Positions 1-5,913 of a stretch of DNA of 7,984 nucleotides are shown here, piece after piece. The notes below the pieces were generated by a model, which searched no databases, was not told the origin of the DNA, and worked only from the letters and a program-made list of their open reading frames with translations. The number at the start of each line of letters is the position of its first letter. Positions within the stretch are counted from its first letter, which is position 1. Where the stretch lies: contig CAUEKH010000103.1 in the NCBI GenBank assembly GCA_959018155.1, forward strand, positions 1 through 7,984, read 5' to 3'. The DNA comes from an uncultured Hungatella sp. (GTDB taxonomy: Bacteria; Bacillota; Clostridia; Lachnospirales; Lachnospiraceae). A program made the position numbers and the translations under genes.

Positions 1-469
1 GGCCTTTTTCATCGAGAATATTAACCTTATCCACCAGAAGCGTCTCCCACTCATCGTCCTCGATGGGACGGATCGCATGGTAATGGCCGCGCTCCTGCCT
101 TTTTCTTCTCACCGTATCATTTTCCATGACACAGTATTCGGTCCCGTTGATGGCGTATAAAACTGTCATATCCATTTTACACGCGGCATCAATCAGGGGG
201 CGCAGATATCCAACCGCGATGGGGTGGCTCTCCAGGCGCTTTTTTCCATACATCAGAAGCGTACCGTTGCAGGCGCAGTATGGCACATCCAGCCCCATCT
301 GGTCTAAATAAGGCTGTATCATATAAGGAAGCCGGCCCGACGCGAAGGTAAAGGCAATCCCCTTCCTCTTAAGCTTTTTCACTGCTTCTGCCACCGCTTC
401 CGGAAATGGTTCTCCGCGGCGGATTAACGTCCCGTCAATATCACAGACCACAAGTTTAACCGTTTTCAT
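1..469 (-). CDS. HAD superfamily Cof-type (HAD-IIB) phosphatase, N-terminal part
   Basis: Partial gene: 156 codons are visible and the rest lies beyond the left edge; Cof-type proteins are usually about 260-290 residues. The N-terminus carries HAD motif I, DIDGT at residues 10-14 (D10 the expected nucleophile, D12 the acid/base). Motif II is in FTFASGR, with S44. These support a Mg-dependent phosphatase, probably cytoplasmic, acting on a sugar phosphate or other small phosphate ester. The region after about residue 75 should be the start of the substrate-selecting cap domain. The ATG at 469 is chosen because GGAG sits 9 nt upstream. Two in-frame ATGs at 487 and 484, one of them overlapping the stop codon of the preceding gene as TGATG, are possible but have no good ribosome binding site. 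It follows the binding-protein gene by 17 nt, so it is very likely the distal gene of the importer operon. The substrate cannot be read from the sequence. Confidence 0.92.
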   Translation of the reverse strand, partial: MKTVKLVVCDIDGTLIRRGEPFPEAVAEAVKKLKRKGIAFTFASGRLPYMIQPYLDQMGLDVPYCACNGTLLMYGKKRLESHPIAVGYLRPLIDAACKMDMTVLYAINGTEYCVMENDTVRRKRQERGHYHAIRPIEDDEWETLLVDKVNILDEKG

Positions 470-478
470 CGCCCGGTT

Positions 479-482
479 CTCC
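479..482 (-). promoter_or_regulatory. Ribosome binding site deciding the HAD start
   Basis: Minus-strand GGAG lies 9 nt before the ATG at 469. It overlaps the alternative ATGs at 487 and 484, which argues that 469 is the real start. Confidence 0.65.
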
Positions 483-486
483 ATCA

Positions 487-1938
487 TCAGTCGTTTGCTT
501 CGTGGTACTCGTCAAGCAGAGCATTACACTCGTTTACAATCTTCTCTACCGTCTCATCTACACTTAAGCTTCCCTCGCAGAACTGAACCATGGCATCGGT
601 CATAACGCCGTTGATATCATTGTATACAAGATCCAACGGTTCCTGAGCCAGCGGAGAAGAAGCTTTCATCTGGTCTAACGGCACTTTAAACTGAGGATTT
701 GCCTCATAGTAGGCCTTCATCTCATCCATGGATTCCACTCCCTTATTAACCGGGATATAACCTGACTTTGTGGACAGGATATACTGGGCTTCCGGAGAAC
801 TGCAGTACTGAAGAACATCCCACGCTGCCTTCACACGCGCTTCATCGCCTAAGTTAAATAAAGTCAGACAGGAACCGCCCACTGCGGCGCCGCTGGTGTC
901 TGCTTCTGTGACCTTCGGAATCGGAGCCACTTTCCAGTTGAAGGAATCGCCTACCAGGCCGCCTACCGTTGCAAGACGGGAGGAGGACATCATACACATC
1001 GCTGTCAGCCCGTTGGCAAATTCTTCATTTAAGCTGTCTTCCACGTATTTGTAGCCGCCGGTCTTATTTACGGCGTCCACCTTTTCCAGAATGGTCTTTA
1101 AGGTTCCGTCCTCGCCTGCTGTCAGCTTTGTCATCTCGCCGGCGCGGCCGCCCTCGTTGTCTCCGACGAAGGAATCGGTGGACTGCTGTACAATGTAGTT
1201 GTCAAGCTGATACCGCTTGATCTGTGTCTCAAATCCATAGCGCTCTACTGTGCCATCGGCGCCCTTCTTCGTTAAAGCCTCTGTGTATTCAGCCAGTTCA
1301 TCCCAGGTAGCCGGAGGCGCGTCAAATCCTGCCTCCTTTAATGCGTCTTCATTATAATAAAGCAGCAAGTTGGAATTGGCAAATGGAATCGCCATCAGTT
1401 TTCCGTCGACGGAACAGGAACGGAGCATCGCTTCATAGAAATCATCGCTCTTTACCGTATTTGCCTCTTTCCCAATCATATCTGTCAGTTCTACTGTCCA
1501 GTCTAAATCCATCATGCTTGGAATCGTTGAGGTAAGTCCCTGATTGATGTCAGGAGCATTTGCCTTGTCACCGGTCTGGTAAGCTAAAATCACCTTGTCT
1601 GTGCCTTCATACCCCTGGTAAACGAGGCTGACCTCGATTCCCTTCTCTTTCCCCTGGCCATTATTGTAGTTGGCGATTACTTCCTCAAGCGCCTCTCCGG
1701 CTGAGCCGTTTAAGCTGTGCCAGAAGGTCACTACAGTTTTTCCCTCTGTATCGGCTGCTTTCGTCGTCTCTTTCTCTTCTGCCACGGTTGTCTCACCGCC
1801 GGCCGCCGTCGTGGCTGCTGTCGTGTCTGCAGCCGCCTGAGTGGTCTCCTCTGTCGTCTTTATTCCGCCGCAGCCTGTCATCGCTGCTGCCATTGCCGCA
1901 GATAATGCTGCCGCCCATATCCATCTTGTTTTCTTCAT
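487..1938 (-). CDS. ABC importer substrate-binding lipoprotein, family 1 (CUT1 type)
   Basis: Extracellular, membrane-anchored solute receptor of an ABC importer, 483 residues. A basic N-terminus and hydrophobic stretch end in the lipobox MTGC, with C23 the predicted lipidated cysteine. Residues about 24-67 form a low-complexity Thr/Ala/Glu tether, which accounts for most of the excess over the usual 420-450 residues. The binding domain begins near TVVTFWHS (68-75). The family-1 signature is clear at about 178-215: VDGKLMAIPF, then LLYYNEDALKEAGF, then a TWDEL motif (211-215). The C-terminus has the usual helical ending (EGSLSVDETVEKIV). This family mostly binds sugars, oligosaccharides and polyol or glycerol derivatives; the ligand here is not identifiable. 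A strong AAGGAGAGG lies 6 nt before the ATG. A 67-nt gap separates it from the upstream permease gene, while the HAD gene follows after 17 nt. No ATPase gene adjoins it. Confidence 0.95.
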   Translation of the reverse strand: MKKTRWIWAAALSAAMAAAMTGCGGIKTTEETTQAAADTTAATTAAGGETTVAEEKETTKAADTEGKTVVTFWHSLNGSAGEALEEVIANYNNGQGKEKGIEVSLVYQGYEGTDKVILAYQTGDKANAPDINQGLTSTIPSMMDLDWTVELTDMIGKEANTVKSDDFYEAMLRSCSVDGKLMAIPFANSNLLLYYNEDALKEAGFDAPPATWDELAEYTEALTKKGADGTVERYGFETQIKRYQLDNYIVQQSTDSFVGDNEGGRAGEMTKLTAGEDGTLKTILEKVDAVNKTGGYKYVEDSLNEEFANGLTAMCMMSSSRLATVGGLVGDSFNWKVAPIPKVTEADTSGAAVGGSCLTLFNLGDEARVKAAWDVLQYCSSPEAQYILSTKSGYIPVNKGVESMDEMKAYYEANPQFKVPLDQMKASSPLAQEPLDLVYNDINGVMTDAMVQFCEGSLSVDETVEKIVNECNALLDEYHEAND

Positions 1939-1944
1939 TTTAAT

Positions 1945-1953
1945 CCTCTCCTT
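1945..1953 (-). promoter_or_regulatory. Strong ribosome binding site of the binding-protein gene
   Basis: Minus-strand AAGGAGAGG with a 6-nt spacer to the ATG at 1938. It is among the strongest sites in the operon, consistent with a binding protein made in excess of its permease. Confidence 0.7.
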
Positions 1954-1973
1954 AACTGAAATTATATGGTTTC

Positions 1974-1985
1974 TTACTATAGTAA
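1974..1985. repeat. Perfect 12-bp palindrome in the permease/binding-protein gap
   Basis: TTACTATAGTAA is a perfect inverted repeat in the 67-nt gap between the second permease and the binding-protein gene. It has no loop and no U-tract, so it does not look like a terminator. It could be a protein site or chance in AT-rich DNA. Confidence 0.4.
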
Positions 1986-2005
1986 CTGAACTGATTTTAT
2001 GTAAC

Positions 2006-2833
2006 CTAACCTTTCACCGAGCCGCTCATCATGCCGCCCACTATCTTTCTCTGGAACAAAATAAATACCAGAATCGAAGGCATAAGAATCACGGTCGAGG
2101 CAGCCATCACCACTCCGTAATCGCTGGACGCCTCGCTGTTGAGCATCGTAATCGCCACCTGGGCCGTCCGCATTTCATTGACATTTGTTACAATCAACGG
2201 CCACAGATACGTATTACACGTTCCTACAAAGGAGGAAATAAATACGGTCGTCAGAGCCGGTGTCGTGGTCGGAATCAGAATTTCAACAAAAAACCGGAAA
2301 TTCCCGCAGCCATCCATGTGGGCCGCCTCTTTTAACGAGGTGGAATAACTCATGAAATACTGGCGGATTACGAAAATGTTCATGGCCGACACGAAGAAAA
2401 TCACCATCATTCCCGTATAGGTATTGATCAGGTTCATTTTCGCAACCGTAAAATAGTTCTGGACCATCAGAACATCGGCCGGTATAATCATCGTTCCGAT
2501 TGTTAAATAAAACAGCAGCTTCTTCCCCGGGTATTCAAAAAACGCGAAGGAGTACGCCGCGCAGCTTGCCGTCACCATCCGGACGATACTGGAAACGAGC
2601 GCTACAACGAGGGAGTTGAACATAAACCGGAAAATATCCGTTTTCGTTATGGCCTTGATATAATTGACCAGGTAGAGATAATTGGGTACAAGGTGTAAGT
2701 CCTTTGTCAGAATCTCCGCCGGTTCCATAAATGATATTAGAACGCAGTACAGAATCGGAGAAATCACCACAAGGCCCAGCACAATGCAGAATATCTGGTA
2801 AACCGCGCTCTTAAAGGCTTTTTTCTTATTCAT
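2006..2833 (-). CDS. ABC importer inner-membrane permease, MalG/UgpE type (CUT1)
   Basis: Second transmembrane subunit of the importer, 275 residues, with about six hydrophobic segments (roughly 11-34, 72-95, 105-127, 137-158, 192-213 and 242-262). The cytoplasmic EAA loop that docks the ATPase is well conserved at 169-188: EAAHMDGCGNFRFFVEILIP, matching the EAAxxDG...IxxP pattern. Other CUT1 traits are SFMEPAEI near 34-41 and the WPLIVTN segment at 211-217. The ATG at 2833 is chosen because AAGG lies 6 nt upstream and the residues that follow begin a typical permease N-terminus. A TTG at 2854 would add seven residues but has no better site. The gene overlaps the end of the upstream permease gene by 8 bp (ATGAATAA), implying translational coupling and assembly as a heterodimer. 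Confidence 0.94.
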   Translation of the reverse strand: MNKKKAFKSAVYQIFCIVLGLVVISPILYCVLISFMEPAEILTKDLHLVPNYLYLVNYIKAITKTDIFRFMFNSLVVALVSSIVRMVTASCAAYSFAFFEYPGKKLLFYLTIGTMIIPADVLMVQNYFTVAKMNLINTYTGMMVIFFVSAMNIFVIRQYFMSYSTSLKEAAHMDGCGNFRFFVEILIPTTTPALTTVFISSFVGTCNTYLWPLIVTNVNEMRTAQVAITMLNSEASSDYGVVMAASTVILMPSILVFILFQRKIVGGMMSGSVKG

Positions 2834-3698
2834 AGTGCACCTTCTTCCCCTCAAACGCCATGCTGATCACCATTAAGACGGCTGATAACGCGAAACAGAC
2901 TGTCGTTGCGGCAAAGGCGGCGTTATAATTGGTCCCGGTAATGGCTTTCTTATAAATATAGGAAATCATTGTCTCGGTCGCTCCGTTGGGGCCGCCATTT
3001 GTCAGAATTAAGGTAAAGCTTGCCGTAGTCATGGCGTAAGCCAGATCCTTCACACATAAAAACAGAAGTGTCGGTGAAATCATCGGCAGGATAATCTTAG
3101 TCTGCAGCTTCAGCCCTTTTACGCCGTCGATGCTGGAACTTTCGATGACATCCTCTGAAATCCCGCGAAGCCCTGATAAAATAAAGATAAAATTGTAACC
3201 GATGTTGGCCCATATCTGGATTATCATAATGCTGATAAGCGCCATTTTCGGATCGTTCAGCCAGTTGATGGATAAGCCGAACATCTTATTGATGATTCCC
3301 ATGGAAGGGTTATAGGCCAGCTGGAAAATCATCGCGACGACAGATGCGGAAGACGCCATGGAGAGCGCAAACATCGCTTCATAGACCACGGAAAATCTTC
3401 GTTTTTTCCTGCATAAGAGTGCCAGGAGGTAACCGAAAACCATGGAAACAGGCACGGTGATAAATACGTAAATCAGCGTATTTCCAATGGCCTGGATAAA
3501 CTTGGGGTCATTGAAAATCCTGATATAATTCGTAAGGCCGGTAAAACCTTTCACATGGCGGAATTTATCGAGTGTGAAAAAACTCAGGGTTTCATTTTTC
3601 AAAAAAGGATAATACACAAATACCGCAAAAAACAGTATCGCTGGCAGCAGATAGAGATACGGCTCCAGCCGTTTCAACAGTCCTCCACTTCGCTTCAT
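2826..3698 (-). CDS. ABC importer inner-membrane permease, MalF/UgpA type (CUT1)
   Basis: First transmembrane subunit, 290 residues. It begins with a short basic cytoplasmic end and a hydrophobic segment at about 13-33 (YLYLLPAILFFAVFVYYPF), followed by about five more segments. The EAA loop at about 186-205 (ESSSIDGVKGLKLQTKIILP) keeps the DG and the terminal P but has ESS in place of EAA. The CUT1 hallmark LTNGGPNGATETMISYIY at 232-249 places it with sugar permeases such as MalF, UgpA and MsmF. The ATG at 3698 is preferred: GGAGG ends 8 nt before it. An ATG at 3704 lies only 2 nt from that site and a TTG at 3713 lies upstream of it. It starts 27 nt after the hydrolase gene and overlaps the next permease gene by 8 bp. 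Confidence 0.94.
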   Translation of the reverse strand: MKRSGGLLKRLEPYLYLLPAILFFAVFVYYPFLKNETLSFFTLDKFRHVKGFTGLTNYIRIFNDPKFIQAIGNTLIYVFITVPVSMVFGYLLALLCRKKRRFSVVYEAMFALSMASSASVVAMIFQLAYNPSMGIINKMFGLSINWLNDPKMALISIMIIQIWANIGYNFIFILSGLRGISEDVIESSSIDGVKGLKLQTKIILPMISPTLLFLCVKDLAYAMTTASFTLILTNGGPNGATETMISYIYKKAITGTNYNAAFAATTVCFALSAVLMVISMAFEGKKVHYE

Positions 3699-3706
3699 AC
3701 CCATGT

Positions 3707-3711
3707 CCTCC
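3707..3711 (-). promoter_or_regulatory. Ribosome binding site deciding the first permease start
   Basis: Minus-strand GGAGG with an 8-nt spacer to the ATG at 3698. It sits too close to the ATG at 3704 and downstream of the TTG at 3713, so it selects the shorter protein. Confidence 0.7.
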
Positions 3712-3725
3712 AATTATTAAACGGG

Positions 3726-4688
3726 TTAAATAGCAGCAAGTTTTTCGAATAGGTCCTTCATCAGCCGGTCTCTGTTAATGCCATACACGTAACGGATGAA
3801 ATGGCGTCTTTTGTCCGAACTGTAGTGGTGGTCGTATTCCATAATCGGGCTCGGCTCCAGCCGATCCAGCATAAATTCATTGTCCACCAGCCACGCGACC
3901 GCCGGCACATCGGAAATCGGCCTGCTCCAGCACATCTCCCCGCTCATAATCTCAGCCTCGTGTCTCGTCTTGTCGATGATGTAGTCGCAGAATTCATTTT
4001 TCCCGCGAAGCCAGTATTCCAGTTCCGGCCCCGTCGTCAGGAAATGATCCACAACGCCTCTTCCGGGAAGGAGAACGACCGGCACGCCGCTTCCTAAAAG
4101 GACACGGGCCGCCGCCACATCCTGCTTTGCGTTGAAGGAGAAATTGTCGTGCCAGTCCATCCCGAGGCCGCCCAGCCAGACGACAAAAATCCTGTCCTTA
4201 ATCTCCGGCTTTAAGAGGATGGCTGACGCGATATTCGTGCAGGCCGCAATCCCTATCACGTAGAGAGGGTGCTCTGTCGTATACTCCATCGCCAGCTCCG
4301 CCAAGTGGCGGGCCGCCGGGGAATCCACCGGCTCCTCCTCGTTCGCAAGGAAGGATCCTGCCCCCTTCCAGACAGAATCAATATATTCTGTCCGTTTCAC
4401 CAGGCGAAGCACGCGCAGAATCTCGTCGTAACTCCGTTCCATCCCGTCGAGCGGACCATTGGAATGGTGGTTGTCAAAAGGCGCTGCATAGATCGCTTTC
4501 AGATTAAGTTTGCTGCCCGACTGAAGGAGATAGGCAAGTGCGAACTGATCGTCCACCTCATTGTATGTATCAGTGTCCAGCACGACATCTACCCGTCCTT
4601 CCGGGCGCTTCAGCCGTTCAAGTGATGATGCCATTCCCTCTATATCAATATCATCGGAATAGGCAAAGCCAAATGGATTCGGTATCAT
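3726..4688 (-). CDS. Nucleoside hydrolase family (IUNH-like) N-glycosidase, atypical
   Basis: Predicted cytoplasmic Ca-dependent hydrolase of 320 residues, the usual family length. The metal-binding N-terminal cluster is DTDTYNEVDDQFALAYLL at 38-55, with D38, D40, D46 and D47; the canonical enzymes have DxDPGxDDAxA, so this protein has two extra residues between the Asp pairs. Later family landmarks are IAACTNIASAILL (147-159, equivalent to the G-x-LTN-x-A segment), FSFNAKQDVAAARVLL (183-198, equivalent to ExNxxxDPxA) and SDVPAVAWLVD (259-269), whose D260 should be the last Ca ligand. The family removes the base from nucleosides by hydrolysing the N-ribosyl bond. The altered loop and the sugar-importer neighbours suggest a different glycoside, but that is inference. 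It is the first gene of the operon; GGAGAG lies 6 nt before the ATG and the leader runs from the promoter at 4785-4814. Confidence 0.88.
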   Translation of the reverse strand: MIPNPFGFAYSDDIDIEGMASSLERLKRPEGRVDVVLDTDTYNEVDDQFALAYLLQSGSKLNLKAIYAAPFDNHHSNGPLDGMERSYDEILRVLRLVKRTEYIDSVWKGAGSFLANEEEPVDSPAARHLAELAMEYTTEHPLYVIGIAACTNIASAILLKPEIKDRIFVVWLGGLGMDWHDNFSFNAKQDVAAARVLLGSGVPVVLLPGRGVVDHFLTTGPELEYWLRGKNEFCDYIIDKTRHEAEIMSGEMCWSRPISDVPAVAWLVDNEFMLDRLEPSPIMEYDHHYSSDKRRHFIRYVYGINRDRLMKDLFEKLAAI

Positions 4689-4739
4689 ATGATTCTCTCC
4701 AATTCTTTTCCTGTATTTGGTAATAATATTTTTGTTTTC

Positions 4740-4763
4740 CCAATTTATTTCGTTTTAAATTGG
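4740..4763. repeat. 24-bp hyphenated palindrome in the hydrolase operon leader
   Basis: Exact 8-bp arms CCAATTTA (4740-4747) and TAAATTGG (4756-4763) flank an 8-nt centre with CG in the exact middle. It lies between the predicted transcription start (near 4778) and the start codon. It could be an operator blocking elongation, or an RNA stem-loop in the leader. No U-tract follows, so it is not a terminator. Confidence 0.55.
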
Positions 4764-4784
4764 TTTTTCAAATGTTTATAATTA

Positions 4785-4814
4785 ATTATTACCACATTCG
4801 CAAGTGCATGTCAA
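4785..4814 (-). promoter_or_regulatory. Sigma-A type promoter of the hydrolase/importer operon
   Basis: On the minus strand a perfect -35 TTGACA (4809-4814) is followed by an 18-bp spacer and a -10 AATAAT (4785-4790, five of six matches). A one-base-shifted TAATAA gives a 17-bp spacer. The start of transcription would be near 4778, giving a leader of about 90 nt before the ATG at 4688. Confidence 0.75.
4793..4806. promoter_or_regulatory. Candidate operator within the operon promoter spacer
   Basis: CACATTCGCAAGTG is an imperfect dyad (five of seven pairs symmetrical) centred on CG. It is the only GC-richer patch in an otherwise AT-only intergenic region. It sits exactly between the -35 and -10 boxes, where a repressor would exclude polymerase. 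The binding protein is unknown. Confidence 0.35.
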
Positions 4815-4835
4815 GAAAATTTGTAAAAACATAAC

Positions 4836-4879
4836 AAATATTTTTATTTTACTTTTGTTTTCAAAAATATTTTTATTTT
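4836..4879. repeat. AT-rich direct repeat upstream of the operon promoter
   Basis: The 15-nt AAATATTTTTATTTT occurs at 4836-4850 and again at 4865-4879, 29 bp apart, with TTTTGTTTTC (4853-4862) between. The second copy overlaps the stop codon of the regulator gene. A sister TTTTGTTTTC lies at 4730-4739 on the far side of the promoter. The composition is low-complexity, so chance matches must be allowed for. Confidence 0.45.
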
Positions 4880-5664
4880 TCTGTATTAATATACCGCACA
4901 TGCACTTTTGATTTTTTAAGTTTTTCGCTGTCGAATTCATCAAACGCGATATTTGTCACCAGGTAGTCAAACTGTTCCACACCGGCCACGGAAAGGACGG
5001 CCGAGGACGGATATTTGCCTGCCTCCATTAACAGGATAGAGTGGGCTGCGCTCTTCATCGCCTGCTGCTGGAACAGCATATCATTTTCATAGAAGGAAGT
5101 AAGAATCAAATCTTTTCCCAGGGCCGCGCCGCTTAAAAGACATTTGTCCACATGGAATCCCTTTAATTCGCTGACCGTAAGCTGGCCCTGGGTGGCCTGC
5201 TCCGTCTGGTTCATCCAGCCGCCAAGGCAGAACGCACGGGCACAGCGGCTTCCCATTTCAAGAAGTGTAATAATATGGAGAGAATTCGTCACAATCACCA
5301 GTGTTTCCAGCAGTTCCGGCTGCTCTAACAGAACCTTTACCAGCTCCACCATGGTCGTACTGCTCTCGATAATCAGGGAATCTCCCGGCTCGATCAGCTG
5401 GGAAGCCGCCCTCGCCAGCTGCCGCTTCTCCTCCCTGCGGACCGTCTCCCGAAACTGAAACGGCGTGCTGACCATCCGCTCCGCAGCCAGGGCCGCGCCG
5501 CCATGGATTCTCGTAATGACCCCCTGCTTCGCCAGCGCGGTCAAATCCTTTCTGATTGTCTCCGGAGAAACCTCCAGCTGATTCGCAAATTCCGTGACGG
5601 TGACGATTGGATTCTTCTTTAAAATCTCGATAATCTCCATATAACGCTCTTCCGCTTTATTCAT
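4873..5664 (-). CDS. DeoR-family transcriptional regulator
   Basis: Cytoplasmic repressor-type protein of 263 residues, within the family's usual 250-265. The N-terminal winged helix-turn-helix is at about 6-57: VTEFANQLEVSPETIRKDL (23-41) is the helix-turn-helix and RIHGGAAL (52-59) is the wing end typical of DeoR proteins. The sugar-phosphate-isomerase-like sensor domain follows, with GDSLIIESSTT (94-104), VTNS (125-128), DKCLLSGAAL (173-182) and LVTN (235-238). Members usually sense a phosphorylated sugar and repress a neighbouring catabolic operon. The open frame extends upstream to 5847, but the ATG at 5664 is clearly right: AAAGGAGGT lies 7 nt before it, the domain starts there, and the extension crosses the predicted promoter. 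The gene lies upstream of the hydrolase/importer operon on the same strand, so that operon is the likely target. No convincing terminator separates the two. Confidence 0.94.
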   Translation of the reverse strand: MNKAEERYMEIIEILKKNPIVTVTEFANQLEVSPETIRKDLTALAKQGVITRIHGGAALAAERMVSTPFQFRETVRREEKRQLARAASQLIEPGDSLIIESSTTMVELVKVLLEQPELLETLVIVTNSLHIITLLEMGSRCARAFCLGGWMNQTEQATQGQLTVSELKGFHVDKCLLSGAALGKDLILTSFYENDMLFQQQAMKSAAHSILLMEAGKYPSSAVLSVAGVEQFDYLVTNIAFDEFDSEKLKKSKVHVRYINTEK

Positions 5665-5672
5665 AAATCGTA

Positions 5673-5677
5673 CCTCC
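5673..5677 (-). promoter_or_regulatory. Ribosome binding site deciding the DeoR start
   Basis: Minus-strand GGAGG, within AAAGGAGGT (5672-5680), lies 8 nt before the ATG at 5664. It rules out the longer reading from 5847. Confidence 0.8.
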
Positions 5678-5687
5678 TTTTTTGAAT

Positions 5688-5704
5688 TCAAAAATATTTG
5701 TTTT
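5688..5704. promoter_or_regulatory. Candidate autoregulatory operator of the DeoR gene
   Basis: TCAAAAATATTTGTTTT covers the predicted transcription start of the regulator. Its TCAAAAATATTT part recurs exactly at 4861-4872, and AATATTTGTTTT resembles AATATTTTTGTTTT at 4725-4738, both beside the hydrolase operon promoter. The shared words suggest one binding protein, but all are AT-rich. Confidence 0.4.
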
Positions 5705-5705
5705 G

Positions 5706-5734
5706 ATTTTATCATATTTATTACCGTTTTACAA
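5706..5734 (-). promoter_or_regulatory. Predicted promoter of the DeoR gene
   Basis: Minus-strand -35 TTGTAA (5729-5734, four of six matches), a 17-bp spacer and -10 TAAAAT (5706-5711, five of six). Transcription would start near 5699, about 35 nt before the ATG. An alternative -10, TATGAT (5711-5716), lacks a good -35 partner. Confidence 0.55.
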
Positions 5735-5820
5735 GAAAAGTTGGCGGAGAGGAAGAGTATGGGAAACCGTATGGAAATATAGACGGCAGTGTTATTTCCT
5801 GTTGGAAGGCCTTTTCTGAC

Positions 5821-5871
5821 ATAAAAAGAAGCAGGATTAGCGGTCATATTGTAAATGACTGTTGATCCTGC
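5821..5871 (-). terminator. Rho-independent terminator of the hxlR-MATE unit
   Basis: On the minus strand GCAGGAT pairs with ATCCTGC at the base of a hairpin (5831-5871). An inner GTCAT/ATGAC stem closes a 7-nt loop, and TTCTTTTTAT follows directly. It lies about 107 nt past the MATE stop codon in the right orientation. The inner and basal stems are separated by alternating A-C mismatches on this strand. The 5741-5820 stretch beyond it holds nothing recognisable. Confidence 0.6.
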
Positions 5872-5896
5872 ATCTGCACATTTCCTGTGTTTTTTG

Positions 5897-5913
5897 TCCG
5901 CTTCCTGCGGACG
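5897..5913. repeat. Short GC-rich hairpin downstream of the MATE gene
   Basis: GTCCGC (5897-5902) and GCGGAC (5908-5913) form a perfect 6-bp stem with a 5-nt loop. On the minus strand it is followed by A residues, not U, so it is not a classical terminator for the MATE gene. It may slow or protect the 3' end of that transcript. Confidence 0.4.

Noticed and set aside
1966..2005. Internal promoter before the binding-protein gene
   Set aside because: A TATAGT could serve as a -10 box, but the best -35 partner at 17 bp (TTACAT) matches only two of six bases, which is too weak to list as a feature.
1841..2335. 164-codon open frame on the plus strand
   Set aside because: It lies antisense across the end of the binding-protein gene and the second permease gene, both of which have clear family motifs and ribosome binding sites. 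Its translation is rich in His/Arg with no recognisable domain.
4269..4625. 118-codon open frame on the plus strand inside the hydrolase gene
   Set aside because: It is fully antisense to a well-supported enzyme gene and its translation shows no family motif. The same holds for the smaller plus-strand frames at 3801-4097, 5144-5458 and 969-1220.
4740..4763. Catabolite-response (cre) site reading of the leader palindrome
   Set aside because: The left half partly fits around the central CG, but the right half does not match the cre consensus, and the symmetry comes from the outer arms instead.
4836..4880. Terminator after the DeoR gene
   Set aside because: The inverted AAATATTTTT/AAAAATATTT arms form an all-AU stem with no GC pairs. 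That is too weak for a rho-independent terminator, so read-through into the operon remains possible.
5665..5847. 61-residue N-terminal extension of the DeoR regulator
   Set aside because: The extension crosses the predicted promoter and ends at a very strong ribosome binding site. The DeoR domain starts exactly at the internal ATG at 5664.
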